From Lederbergia wuyishanensis (lineage in GTDB: Bacteria > Bacillota > Bacilli > Bacillales > Bacillaceae_C): 64,000 nt of DNA. Shown one piece after another: positions 36,652 through 45,577 of the stretch (positions are counted from its first letter, which is position 1; each line of letters opens with the position of its first letter). Location of the stretch: positions 92,116 through 156,115 of the forward strand of contig NZ_JALIRM010000005.1 of NCBI RefSeq assembly GCF_022900255.1, in the 5' to 3' direction. The notes beneath the pieces were generated by a model that worked only from the letters and a program-made list of their open reading frames with translations, had not been told where the DNA came from and did not search any database. A program made the position numbers and the translations under genes.

Positions 36652-38004
36652 CTAAAAAATGATATGTGCAATCAAAGTAATAATCGGTAATGTAATCAAT
36701 GTCCGCAGTAAAAATAGGATAATTAGATCTTTCATCCCAACCGGAATTTTAGAACCAATTAATAACCCGCCGACTTCGGACATGTAAATTAATTGGGTGA
36801 CGGATACACCAGCTATAATGAAGCGTGTCATATCCGATTCTATTCCTTCAGCTAAGATAGATGGCAAGAACATATCGGCAAACCCAACCACTAATGTTTG
36901 GGAAGCAGCCCCAGCCTCAGGGACTCTCAACAATTCAAGTAACGGAATAAAAGGTGTGCCAAGCCATTGGAATAGTGGAGTGTACTCAGCAATGACTAAA
37001 GCTATCGTTCCAAGAGCCATGACGATTGGAGCAACGCCAATCCACATATCTAAAATATTTTTGCCCCCATCTATAAAAAAGGCTTTAATACTGCTACTCT
37101 TTTTTGCTTGGAGTTGTGCTTGTTCAATTCCATAACCTAATCTTGAATAACCATCGGGAATTAGTTCGGCGGTATTGTCATCTTCTTTACCGTTTATAAA
37201 AGTGTTCGGCTTTTTAGATAATGGCCAAATCCTTGGAAGGATAATCGCGGCTATTACACCTGAAAACGTTACGGCAAAATAATAAGGTACAAAATAATGC
37301 ATTAAGCCAACTTGTTTTATAACTACGATACTAAATGTAATGGAGACAACGGAGAAGGTTGTCCCAATGATAGCTGCTTCTCGTTTCGTATAATGTCCTT
37401 CCTCGTACTGTTTGCTTGTAAGCAATACCCCAATCGTTCCATCACCAAGCCAAGACGCAAGAGCATCAATTGAAGACCGACCTGGCAGTTTAAAAATAGG
37501 TCTCATAAATTTAGTCATTAACGCTCCGAAAAACTCTAATAATCCAAAGTTCAATAATAATGGCAAAAGCAGTCCCGCAAATAGAAAAACGCTAAAGAGA
37601 ACGGGTAAGAGACTATATAATAAAGTTCCCCCTGTATTTTCCGACCAGATCGCTTCTGGACCAATTTTAAAGAAAACTAAAGTTGCAAAAACAACGGCTA
37701 ATATGCGTGCAATCACCCATATGATAGGGATATCATATAGAGCACTCAAAAATGGTGATTGAGTAATTACCTTTGGTTTAGCTAATTTCGCAATCATTGT
37801 TCCGATGAACGCTAAGATAATGATGCATGTCATAATTGCTGGAATAGCGGATCCAAGAATATTTTGCAACGTCTCAGATAGAACGGCGATTGGAATCGTA
37901 ACTCCTTCTTTAGAAGGTATGGGGATCATGAATAAAAATATACCAATTAATGATGGAATCAAAAATAGAAAAAAATCCTTTGGAATAATATTAAGCTTCT
38001 TCAA
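36652..38004 (-). CDS. YjiH-family nucleoside-recognition (Gate) membrane transporter
   Basis: The 450-residue integral membrane protein has about ten helices and two Gate (nucleoside recognition) domains. Characteristic stretches are WLGDGTIGVLLTSKQYEEG in the first and YMSEVGGLLIGSKIPVGMKD in the second. YjiH proteins are presumed transporters related to sporulation proteins SpmA/B and nucleoside carriers; the substrate is unknown. The TTG start at 38004 follows AAAGGTGA by six bases. It is divergent from the HAD phosphatase gene, with a striking 24-bp hairpin between them. Confidence 0.85.
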   Translation of the reverse strand: MKKLNIIPKDFFLFLIPSLIGIFLFMIPIPSKEGVTIPIAVLSETLQNILGSAIPAIMTCIIILAFIGTMIAKLAKPKVITQSPFLSALYDIPIIWVIARILAVVFATLVFFKIGPEAIWSENTGGTLLYSLLPVLFSVFLFAGLLLPLLLNFGLLEFFGALMTKFMRPIFKLPGRSSIDALASWLGDGTIGVLLTSKQYEEGHYTKREAAIIGTTFSVVSITFSIVVIKQVGLMHYFVPYYFAVTFSGVIAAIILPRIWPLSKKPNTFINGKEDDNTAELIPDGYSRLGYGIEQAQLQAKKSSSIKAFFIDGGKNILDMWIGVAPIVMALGTIALVIAEYTPLFQWLGTPFIPLLELLRVPEAGAASQTLVVGFADMFLPSILAEGIESDMTRFIIAGVSVTQLIYMSEVGGLLIGSKIPVGMKDLIILFLLRTLITLPIITLIAHIIF

Positions 38005-38096
38005 TGATGTTCACCTTTCGTTTATAAAAATTCAACGTTTTTCATTTTAATGCAAAAGACGAGAAATGCCAAATGTATTAAATGGGAATTTTTTGA

Positions 38097-38152
38097 GGGA
38101 CAGGTCCAAAGGGGACAGGTTCGATTAGACCTGTCCCCTTTGGACCTGTCCC
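38097..38152. repeat. Perfect 24-bp inverted repeat with GGGGACAGGT modules
   Basis: The left arm 38097-38120 and right arm 38129-38152 are exact reverse complements around the 8-nt loop TCGATTAG. Each arm contains GGACAGGT twice, separated by CCAAAG. GGGGACAGGT-type hairpins are widespread in Bacillales as REP-like elements associated with Y1 (REP-associated) transposases. The transposase is not in this window. Confidence 0.8.
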
Positions 38153-38236
38153 CCTTTCTTTGCATTGATACCCTTTTTCGGTTAGAATTAATCGCAATAG
38201 AACGGTGCGTTTTAGCATGAGAAGGAGCAATGAAAA

Positions 38237-39112
38237 TTGATTAAATGTATTGCAACAGATATGGACGGAACTTTATTAAATGCAAAACAAGAGGTAAGTG
38301 AAGAAAATATTCGAGCAATCCACGCTGCACAGGAAAAGGGAATTGATTTTGTTTTGGTAACGGGAAGAGCGTATAACGAAGTCCGTTATGTACTTAGAAA
38401 GACGGGACTTACATTGCCAGCTATTTGTGTAAATGGTGGGGAAATTCGTGATATTGAAGGGAATGTCAGTTACTCTGTAGGTTTAGATGGACCAACTGGA
38501 GCGAAGATTACTTCTGTATTTGAAGATCTGGACATTTATTTTGAACTGTATACAACTGAAGGTACTTATACAACGGATTATGAAAAAGGAATTCAAGTAC
38601 TCGTTGATATTTATCATACTGCGAACCCATCTCAAGATGTGGATAAGATCCGTGAATCGGCAGATGAACGATTTAATCAACGTCTAATACATGTAATTGA
38701 TAATTTTAATCCTATTTTTGATGCATCTGATTGTCATGTTTATAAATTTCTTGCTTTTTCAATGGACGAAGAATTATTAATGGAAGCGAGTGAACGATTG
38801 AAGAAAATCGGTGGTTTGGAAGTAACTTCATCTGGTCGAAACAATTTAGAAGTCATGCATCACGAAGCACGTAAAGGAAATGCCCTAAGAAGATATGTAG
38901 AGGATAAGGGTATATCACTAGAAGAAACGATGGCAATGGGAGACAACTATAATGACTTATCCATGTTAAAAATTGTGGGACATTCAGTCGCGATGGGAAA
39001 CTCAGAGCCGGAAATAAAAGATATTTGTAAATATGAAACAGATACGAATGATGAAAATGGGGTTGCCAAAGCGATCATGAAAGCTCTTGTACAAATGGAA
39101 GCAACTCAATAA
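38237..39112 (+). CDS. Cof-type HAD-IIB sugar/nucleotide phosphatase
   Basis: The 291-residue phosphatase of the HAD superfamily has motif I DMDGTLLNAK, motif II VLVTGRAY, and motifs III/IV KGNALRRYVE and MAMGDNYNDLSML. The C2B cap lies between residues 85 and 195. These enzymes dephosphorylate sugar phosphates, FMN or PLP in the cytoplasm; the substrate here is unknown. The TTG start at 38237 follows GGAG by ten bases. Confidence 0.92.
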   Translation: MIKCIATDMDGTLLNAKQEVSEENIRAIHAAQEKGIDFVLVTGRAYNEVRYVLRKTGLTLPAICVNGGEIRDIEGNVSYSVGLDGPTGAKITSVFEDLDIYFELYTTEGTYTTDYEKGIQVLVDIYHTANPSQDVDKIRESADERFNQRLIHVIDNFNPIFDASDCHVYKFLAFSMDEELLMEASERLKKIGGLEVTSSGRNNLEVMHHEARKGNALRRYVEDKGISLEETMAMGDNYNDLSMLKIVGHSVAMGNSEPEIKDICKYETDTNDENGVAKAIMKALVQMEATQ

Positions 39113-39190
39113 AAAGGCGGTTGTCATTTTGTTACTTTACTTTTGATATATCATCTACCAAATAAATAATAAAATTGGAGATGGTATATT

Positions 39191-39604
39191 ATGAAATATA
39201 AAATTTCTCTTGATGGAATTTCTTCTGAAATGCTAAATGGTTTCTTTGTGGATTGGCCAAACCCTCCAAATCCACAAACTCACCTACAGCTATTAAAAAA
39301 TAGCAGTAACGTGGTTATCGCAATAGATGAATCTACGAATCAAGTAGTCGGATTCATAACAGCAATAAGTGACGGAGTTCTATCAGCCTACATTCCACTT
39401 CTAGAAGTATTGCCGGCATACAAAAATAAAGGGATTGGCAAGGAATTAGTAAGCCGGATGCTAAAAGAACTCAATCATATATATATGATTGATCTATGTT
39501 GTGATGATGATCTAGTTCCTTACTATGAAAAGTTTGGAATGTTTAGGACTAATGGAATGATTTATAGGAATTATAGTAGGCAATCTGGAAATAAAGATGA
39601 ATAA
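39191..39604 (+). CDS. GNAT-family N-acetyltransferase
   Basis: The 137-residue acetyltransferase has LEVLPAYKNKGIGKELV (acetyl-CoA loop KNKGIG) and a C-terminal PYYEKFGMFRTNGMIYRNY typical of GNATs. The substrate is unknown. GGAG precedes the ATG. It follows the HAD gene but with an intergenic gap of about 80 nt. Confidence 0.87.
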   Translation: MKYKISLDGISSEMLNGFFVDWPNPPNPQTHLQLLKNSSNVVIAIDESTNQVVGFITAISDGVLSAYIPLLEVLPAYKNKGIGKELVSRMLKELNHIYMIDLCCDDDLVPYYEKFGMFRTNGMIYRNYSRQSGNKDE

Positions 39605-39639
39605 ATGTATGGACAAAAACGCTTATTATAGAATATAAA

Positions 39640-39766
39640 GAGGGACACCAGCGGTAACGGCAACTGGCATCCCAACATACAGCTACACTGCATGAAGTGC
39701 AGCTACCCAAGGAAGAAATAACCCCCTTTGCTGGGCCAAAGCAAGGGAGAGTTATTTCTTTTTATA
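39640..39766 (+). ncRNA. Candidate antitoxin RNA of a degenerate type I toxin locus
   Basis: On the plus strand, AT-rich -10-like sequence near 39625-39640 is followed by a hairpin (GGGACACCAG against CTGGCATCCC) and a second strong hairpin. That hairpin pairs AAATAACCCCCTTTGCT with AGCAAGGGAGAGTTATTT and ends in CTTTTT. The 3' end is complementary to the 3' end of the toxin message on the other strand, the usual layout for TxpA/RatA-like systems. It is predicted from structure only. Confidence 0.4.
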
Positions 39767-39848
39767 TATTGAAACAACTACGACGACTACAGATACGATA
39801 AGACTTGAAAACCGTAAATAAGACCATTGCTTCGTATATAGTTACCAT
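39752..39848 (-). pseudogene. Holin-like type I toxin gene, frameshifted
   Basis: From ATG 39848 (AAGGTGA upstream) the frame reads MVTIYEAMVLFTVF, the standard start of putative holin-like toxins, then drifts into a basic, non-family tail (29 codons, stop at 39762). Skipping one base after TVF gives SLIVSVVVVVVSIYKKK, the normal hydrophobic helix and Lys tail, and a stop at 39752. The toxin is therefore probably inactivated by a one-base insertion. Active members insert in the membrane and are silenced by an antisense RNA. Confidence 0.65.
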
Positions 39849-40089
39849 CAGCGTCACCTTCTCTCCAAGAGGACGTGATCGCCGCTCACCTGCTTATGTA
39901 ACTATATATTTTTATTATTTACCAATTGGAAAGCGTCCCTCTACTATATAAGTAGAATTTCTCCTCATTCACCTCACTTAGATAAACATTCTTACAGTCT
40001 CCATAAACAATGCAATGAAAGTCATTGCACAATTAAATCATATTCCTTACACTCTATACATAATGATTCACGAAAAAGGTGATCCAATA
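39849..40089. other. Intergenic: toxin leader and response-regulator upstream region
   Basis: This holds the structured leader of the minus-strand toxin (GC-rich segment 39870-39895) and the region before the response regulator. The stretch 40015-40089 is open in the regulator frame but lacks a ribosome site, so the regulator start is placed at 40090. Confidence 0.4.
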
Positions 40090-40773
40090 ATGAAAATTTT
40101 ACTTGTGGAAGATGATAAAACAATTGCTTCTGGACTTGAATATTCCCTCCAACAGGACCATTTTTCCACGATTTTATGTCACGATGCTACTTCCGCTAAG
40201 AAGGTAATAGCGAAACAACTTGATCAGATTTCTCTATGTTTGTTTGATTTGTCTTTGCCAGATGGCAGTGGTTATGAATTGTGTAAAATTGTTAAAGAGA
40301 AGGGCGATGTTCCGGTCATTTTTTTAACGGCTATTGACGACGAAGTTAATGTCGTGATGGGGCTTGATATGGGTGCAGACGATTATATTACGAAACCATT
40401 CCGTATTCGCGAACTGCTTTCCCGCATAAAATCAGTTTTACGAAGATATAACAAGCAAGCCCAGTCAAAAACGCTCATTGAATTAGACAATATTAAAATT
40501 AACACTCTTGAAGGTAAAGTATATAAAAATGGCGTAGAGATTATTTTAACAGCCTTGGAATATCGTTTGTTGTTAATCTTTGCAAATCATATTGGACAAG
40601 TTCTTTCACGAAATCAGTTGCTTGAGCAAATTTGGGATGTAGCAGGGGATTTTGTGAATGATAATACATTGACAGTTTACATCAAAAGATTGCGAGAAAA
40701 ACTAGAGGACCAACCGCAAAATCCAACAATTATTAAAACGGTACGCGGTTTAGGTTATAAGGTTGGAGATTAA
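40090..40773 (+). CDS. OmpR-family response regulator
   Basis: The 227-residue two-component regulator has a receiver domain with the acidic pocket EDD (residues 7-9), phospho-acceptor Asp in LFDLSLPDG, Thr/Lys switch residues in FLTAIDD and ITKPF, and a C-terminal winged helix (LLEQIWDVAGDFVNDNTLTV). The histidine kinase follows almost immediately (1 nt after the stop). An ABC transporter downstream with dyad-rich promoter DNA is the probable target, as in BceRS-type modules. ATG 40090 has GGTGAT upstream. Confidence 0.93.
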   Translation: MKILLVEDDKTIASGLEYSLQQDHFSTILCHDATSAKKVIAKQLDQISLCLFDLSLPDGSGYELCKIVKEKGDVPVIFLTAIDDEVNVVMGLDMGADDYITKPFRIRELLSRIKSVLRRYNKQAQSKTLIELDNIKINTLEGKVYKNGVEIILTALEYRLLLIFANHIGQVLSRNQLLEQIWDVAGDFVNDNTLTVYIKRLREKLEDQPQNPTIIKTVRGLGYKVGD

Positions 40774-40774
40774 C

Positions 40775-41776
40775 ATGCTGCGGAATAAAGAGATTCAGAT
40801 TTTATCACTAGTTATGTGGGTAATCAGTTTAGCAGGAATGATAGTAGCGTTCTTTATTTCAACTTCTGCCTTTATTCTTGTTTTGAGTGTATCTATTTTA
40901 CTGATTACCTCCTGTTACATTTTTACTCATTGGAGATATCGGGAAATTGAAAAGTTGTCTAGTTATTTACGACAAATTACTAGTGGCAATTATTCTCTCG
41001 ATATACGAGATAACCATGAAGGCGAACTTAGTATTTTAAAAAGCGATATTTATAAAGTTACGTTAATGCTTTCTGAACAGAGTTCACTTTTACAAAAAGA
41101 TAAAATCCAATTAACAGATGCAATTTCCGATATATCTCACCAACTAAAAACACCGTTAACTTCAATGATGGTCATGTCTGATTTATTAAGTGACGCTGAG
41201 TTGCCAACGGAGAAACGAACTGAATTCACACGCAATATACGAGTTCAACTTGAGCGGATTGAATGGCTAGTTTCCTCATTATTAAAGTTATCAAAAATCG
41301 ACGCAGGTACGGTTCAATTTAAAAAAGATAAAGTTATCGTGCAGAAACTGATTCATACAGCCATGCAATCGGTCCTCATTCCAATCGACATTAAGGAACA
41401 GAACGTCTCGATAGATGGGGAAGAATTGGTCTCATTTATTGGTGATTTCAATTGGACGGTTGAAGCAATCATAAATATCTTAAAAAACTGTGTAGAACAT
41501 ACGGACGAAGGTGGGACGATTTTAATTACTTTTACAGAAAACGCATTGTTCACAGAACTGGTGGTTGCTGATAATGGAAAGGGCATCCCGAGAGAAGATC
41601 TGCCACACATTTTCAAACGTTTTTACAAAGGAAAAAATGCAAGTGAAGATAGTGTAGGAATCGGTCTTGCGATGGCATATAGCATTATTAAAAGTCAAAA
41701 CGGGGATATCAGTGTTGTCAGTGGAAAAGGGAAAGGCACAGAGTTTAGGATTAAGTTTTATAAGCAAGTGATTTAA
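40775..41776 (+). CDS. Intramembrane-sensing sensor histidine kinase
   Basis: The 333-residue kinase has two adjacent membrane helices (about residues 12-31 and 33-50) with almost no outside loop, so it probably senses via a partner transporter. The phospho-acceptor block ISDISHQLKTPLTSM holds His. ATPase boxes are NILKNCVEHT (N), VADNGKGI (G1), IFKRFYKG (F) and VGIGLAMAYSII (G2). Size and topology match BceS-like kinases of antimicrobial peptide detoxification modules. ATG 40775 is six bases after GGAG. Confidence 0.92.
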   Translation: MLRNKEIQILSLVMWVISLAGMIVAFFISTSAFILVLSVSILLITSCYIFTHWRYREIEKLSSYLRQITSGNYSLDIRDNHEGELSILKSDIYKVTLMLSEQSSLLQKDKIQLTDAISDISHQLKTPLTSMMVMSDLLSDAELPTEKRTEFTRNIRVQLERIEWLVSSLLKLSKIDAGTVQFKKDKVIVQKLIHTAMQSVLIPIDIKEQNVSIDGEELVSFIGDFNWTVEAIINILKNCVEHTDEGGTILITFTENALFTELVVADNGKGIPREDLPHIFKRFYKGKNASEDSVGIGLAMAYSIIKSQNGDISVVSGKGKGTEFRIKFYKQVI

Positions 41777-41894
41777 ATGGATAACATGGACAAACTACAT
41801 TCGAAAAATGATATGATAAGAGTAGGCGCAATATAAGGAAAGTTAAGGGTGGAAGGCTTTTACCTCCTAGATATTTAGAAAGGAGGTGATGCCT

Positions 41895-41981
41895 ATGACT
41901 ACTTTTCAAACCATTTATCTTATGATTAGTTTTGCAACACTGATTGTTGCTATTCTGTCATTTCATAAAAGGGAAAAGTAA
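41895..41981 (+). CDS. Putative holin-like toxin (type I toxin)
   Basis: This 28-residue peptide begins MTTFQTIYLMISFATLIVAI and ends in FHKREK: one membrane helix and a charged tail, as in the TxpA/BsrG-like holin-like toxin family. The ribosome site AAAGGAGGTGAT is a near-perfect anti-SD match. The stop is followed at once by a strong bidirectional hairpin. In this family translation is blocked by an antisense RNA overlapping the 3' end. It lies between the histidine kinase and the ABC transporter it presumably controls. Confidence 0.8.
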   Translation: MTTFQTIYLMISFATLIVAILSFHKREK

Positions 41982-42055
41982 AAACCACCCTTAGCCTACC
42001 AGAGCTTACCAGGGTGGTTTTACTTCATCTTAGAAAGCCTTCCCTTTTAACGGGA
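41980..42055 (-). ncRNA. Candidate antisense antitoxin RNA
   Basis: A minus-strand -10 box TATAAT (ATTATA at 42057-42062) would start a transcript running to the hairpin AAAACCACCCT/AGGGTGGTTTT (41982-42022), whose T tail also works on this strand. The RNA would be complementary to the 3' end of the toxin message. A second hairpin (GGTAGGGTG with CACCTTACC, near 42074-42101) with six T residues lies just beyond. Predicted from layout only. Confidence 0.4.
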
Positions 42056-42175
42056 AATTATATTGTGCCAGTCGGTAGGGTGTGTCCAGCACCTTACCGT
42101 CTTTTTTATTTTCTGAATATCTATTAATACTATACCATAATTAATGACAATTATAACTTGCAAACAACTTTAAAG

Positions 42176-42234
42176 TGACTAAATTGTCATTTTAAAAGTC
42201 ACTTGAAAGTCATTTTAGACAGATACACTATAAT
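42176..42234 (+). promoter_or_regulatory. Regulated promoter of the ABC transporter
   Basis: TGACTAAATTGTCA (42176-42189) is a dyad. AAGTCAC and AAAGTCAT follow as direct repeats, and a perfect -10 TATAAT sits at 42229-42234 without a good -35. This suits activation by the OmpR-type regulator encoded 1.5 kb upstream. Confidence 0.5.
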
Positions 42235-42261
42235 CAACAGCAAATATATGGAGGGGTTACG

Positions 42262-42945
42262 ATGGAAATTTTAAAAATAGAAAATCTGTCTAAAGTGTAT
42301 GGAAAAGGTGAGACGGCAGTTAAAGCATTAGATAATATTTCTTTTTCCGTGAAAAAAGGAGAGTTTGTTGCGATTATCGGTCCATCTGGTTCTGGTAAAT
42401 CTACGCTTTTGCACTTGCTTGGTGGTGTCGATCGACCTTCAAGCGGTAAAGTATTTGTGGATAATACCGATATTTATGGACTAAATGAAACACAGTTAGC
42501 AATTTTTAGAAGAAGGCAAATCGGATTGATCTATCAATTTTACAATCTTATTCCGGTTTTGACCGTAGAAGAAAACATTACTTTGCCGCTGTTACTTGAC
42601 CAACATAAAGTGGATAAAAAGCAGTTCGACGATATCGTAAAAAAGTTAAATTTAGAAAATCGTTTAAACCATCTACCAAATCAGCTTTCTGGAGGGCAAC
42701 AACAACGGGTTTCGATTGGCCGTGCTTTAATTAGCAATCCAGCAATTATGCTAGCGGATGAACCGACTGGAAACCTAGACAGTAAAAATAGTGGTGAAAT
42801 TATCGACTTGTTGAAAATGTTTAATAAAACATACAATCAGACTCTTATTGTCATTACTCATGATGAGCGAATTGCTCTTCAAGCAGACCGCATCATCGCC
42901 ATTGAAGACGGAAAGATTACGAAGGACGAGGTGGTTCGTCCATGA
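42262..42945 (+). CDS. ABC transporter ATP-binding protein (BceA/LolD-type)
   Basis: The 227-residue ATPase of the MacB/BceA class has Walker [11 protein letters not shown]-loop [12 protein letters not shown], signature LSGGQQQR, Walker [13 protein letters not shown] and H-loop VITHDERIA. It partners with the FtsX-like permease, whose ATG overlaps its stop (ATGA). The position behind an intramembrane-sensing two-component system suggests a role in resistance to, or sensing of, cell-envelope peptides. Confidence 0.93.
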   Translation: MEILKIENLSKVYGKGETAVKALDNISFSVKKGEFVAIIGPSGSGKSTLLHLLGGVDRPSSGKVFVDNTDIYGLNETQLAIFRRRQIGLIYQFYNLIPVLTVEENITLPLLLDQHKVDKKQFDDIVKKLNLENRLNHLPNQLSGGQQQRVSIGRALISNPAIMLADEPTGNLDSKNSGEIIDLLKMFNKTYNQTLIVITHDERIALQADRIIAIEDGKITKDEVVRP

Positions 42946-45521
42946 ATATTGTCAACAAACTGACAATTAGACATTTACGTAAAAATAAAAGACGAACACT
43001 TGTCACGATTATTGGGGTAATCATTTCCGTCGCAATGCTCACGGCGGTTGCAACGATTGGCGTTTCTTTTATGGATCTTATGAAGCGGCAGACAATTGCT
43101 GATGAAGGGGAATGGCATGTTGTTTATAAAGATGTAGACATTGACCAGGTTCATACTATAAAAAAAGACGAGGATACAAAAAAAGTAGTCCTTTCAAAAG
43201 ATCTAGGATATGCATTGCTGAAAGGCAGCAAAAATGAAAATAAACCTTATCTATTCATCAAAGAATATAACCAATACGGTTTTGAGCAATTTCCTATAGA
43301 ATTAAGCAGCGGAAGATTGCCACAGTCAGAAAATGAAATTGTCATTTCAGATGAAATTATTAATAATGCCAAGGTTGATTATAGAATTGGTGATATTATA
43401 ACACTAGATGTTGGTAACAGGATTGCAAACGATCCGGAGATACATGGACCGATGGATCAAACTTTTTCATTAATGACTAATGAGAAAGGTGAAATGAATG
43501 AAGAGCTTAAAGATACATCAACTAAAGAATTTGCGATAGTTGGTACGATCAAACGGCCAACTTGGGAAATACCTTGGGCACCAGGTTATACAGTGATTTC
43601 TTATCTTGATGAAGAACTTCTTGGTAAAGATGACCTTGTCAATGCGACGGTAGTCTTAAACAAAGTTAAAACTTCTTTATTCAATCATGCAACCAATTTA
43701 GCTGAAAAAAATCAAATAGGAAAAGTTGATTTTAATAATAATTTACTCCGCTACTACGGTGTAATAAAAAGTGAAGGCATGCGCACAACACTTTATTCAT
43801 TGTCAGCCATCATTATGGTCATCATTATTATCGGTTCAGTATCTTTAATTTACAATGCTTTCGCGATTTCTGTTGCGGAACGTTCCCGTCATTTAGGTAT
43901 GCTTTCTAGTGTTGGGGCAACAAAAAAACAAAAGCAAAACTCGGTATTTTTTGAAGGCTTTGTTATTGGACTGATCAGTATTCCAATTGGAATTATTGCA
44001 GGATTAGCTGGAATGGGAATAACCTTTTTATTCATCAATACTATTATTCAGGGAGCAATGGGTGTTAGTGAAAAGTTAAAAGTGACTCTAACCCCAGGTT
44101 CAATACTTGTAGCAGTATTGGTTTCGATTATAACAATTTTTATCTCAACTTTTATTCCGGCTATAAGAGCTTCTCGAATTTCTGCTATAGATGCTATCCG
44201 TCAGTCAACGGATGTAAAACTTACTAGAAAAGCGGTAAAAACGTCTAAGTTTGTTCGAAAGGTATTTGGAATTGAAGCTGAAATTGGTTTGAAAAATTTA
44301 AAAAGAAATAAGCGCAGATATCAAGCAACCGTTTTTTCACTTGTTATTAGTATTATGCTCTTTTTATCTGTAGCATTTTTTACAGCAAATTTGAAAAAAT
44401 CATTATCCCTATCCCAGGAAGGACAAAGCTTTGATATCATGATGGAAGTTCAAAAAGGGAGAGACGACCAGCTAGTCAAATCGATTTTGTCTATGGATGA
44501 AGTGACAAAATCTAGCATGATGTCGCAACAATATTTCGTATCTTCATGGATTGAAAAAGATAAGACGTCTGATGCTGTCCGCAAGTTTGAAGGTTTCAAC
44601 GATCAGCTTGTAGATGGCAAGTATCCATATGGCATTAATCTTTATTCGTTAGATGAAAAAAGCTTAAAGGCCTATGCAAAAGAAGTAGGTGCTGATTATA
44701 ACGAGCTACAAAATGGATTAAATGCGATTGTCATTGATCAGATTAAGTATGAGGATGCTGATGCAGGAAAATATGTTGAAACGAAAGCAATCTATACGAA
44801 AGTAGGGGAGCAGATTGATTTATTTTCCAATGATGCAGAGCATGAGAAAGAGCAATTTATAAATAAAATAACGGTAGCTGCTTTAACCAGTAAACTCCCT
44901 ATGGGGGCTAATGGAGGATATCCAGGTAGTTTGGATGTAATCGTGTCTGAATCAACTTTAGAAAAATTGGGCTTTGTCGCAGAAGATAACCGAATGCTCT
45001 ATTTTAACAGTAATGACCCACTTAAAACTCAGGAAAAAATAGAGGAAATGGAAGAAGTAAAGCATTACATCTGGAACGTTTACAAAAGCCGCCAGCAGGA
45101 AGAACAAATGGTCATGATCATGTCTGTCTTTACGTACGGGTTTATCGTGTTAATTACAGCGATTTCGATTGCGAATATCTTGAATACCATTTCCACGAGC
45201 ATTTCTTTAAGAAAAAGAGAATTTGCGATGTTGAAATCAGTGGGAATGACACCAAAAGGTTTTAACAAAATGATTAACTACGAGAGTATATTTTATGGTG
45301 TAAAGGCATTAATTTATGGACTCCCTTTGAGTGTTGTATGTATGCTTCTTATCTATAAGGCGCTAGCGAATTCATTTAGTTATAGTTTCGCACTACCTTG
45401 GTTAAGTATTATCTATGTCATAGTAGCTGTTTTCCTTATCGTTGGCACGTCGATGCTCTATTCAAGCGCTAAGGTTAAAAAGGAAAACATCATTGATGCT
45501 CTGAAACAGGAAAGTATATAA
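42942..45521 (+). CDS. FtsX-like ABC permease (two FtsX domains)
   Basis: The 859-residue permease has an N-terminal helix and large extracellular MacB-like domain (residues 40-280), three helices of a first FtsX domain (about 285-420), a second N-terminal-like helix (about 455-480), another extracellular domain and a final three-helix FtsX domain (ending ENIIDALKQ). This two-domain form is larger than BceB (about 650 residues). It probably removes or senses cell-wall antibiotics or peptides at the membrane together with the upstream ATPase. Confidence 0.9.
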   Translation: MNIVNKLTIRHLRKNKRRTLVTIIGVIISVAMLTAVATIGVSFMDLMKRQTIADEGEWHVVYKDVDIDQVHTIKKDEDTKKVVLSKDLGYALLKGSKNENKPYLFIKEYNQYGFEQFPIELSSGRLPQSENEIVISDEIINNAKVDYRIGDIITLDVGNRIANDPEIHGPMDQTFSLMTNEKGEMNEELKDTSTKEFAIVGTIKRPTWEIPWAPGYTVISYLDEELLGKDDLVNATVVLNKVKTSLFNHATNLAEKNQIGKVDFNNNLLRYYGVIKSEGMRTTLYSLSAIIMVIIIIGSVSLIYNAFAISVAERSRHLGMLSSVGATKKQKQNSVFFEGFVIGLISIPIGIIAGLAGMGITFLFINTIIQGAMGVSEKLKVTLTPGSILVAVLVSIITIFISTFIPAIRASRISAIDAIRQSTDVKLTRKAVKTSKFVRKVFGIEAEIGLKNLKRNKRRYQATVFSLVISIMLFLSVAFFTANLKKSLSLSQEGQSFDIMMEVQKGRDDQLVKSILSMDEVTKSSMMSQQYFVSSWIEKDKTSDAVRKFEGFNDQLVDGKYPYGINLYSLDEKSLKAYAKEVGADYNELQNGLNAIVIDQIKYEDADAGKYVETKAIYTKVGEQIDLFSNDAEHEKEQFINKITVAALTSKLPMGANGGYPGSLDVIVSESTLEKLGFVAEDNRMLYFNSNDPLKTQEKIEEMEEVKHYIWNVYKSRQQEEQMVMIMSVFTYGFIVLITAISIANILNTISTSISLRKREFAMLKSVGMTPKGFNKMINYESIFYGVKALIYGLPLSVVCMLLIYKALANSFSYSFALPWLSIIYVIVAVFLIVGTSMLYSSAKVKKENIIDALKQESI

Positions 45522-45529
45522 ATGTGGAA

Positions 45530-45560
45530 AAGGCTTCTAGTAATAGAGGCCTTATTTCTA
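45530..45560 (+). terminator. Weak terminator after the permease
   Basis: AAGGCTTCTA pairs with TAGAGGCCTT around a 4-base loop. The tail ATTTCTAT is short. Confidence 0.55.
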
Positions 45561-45577
45561 TATAAGGGGTGTTTTAA

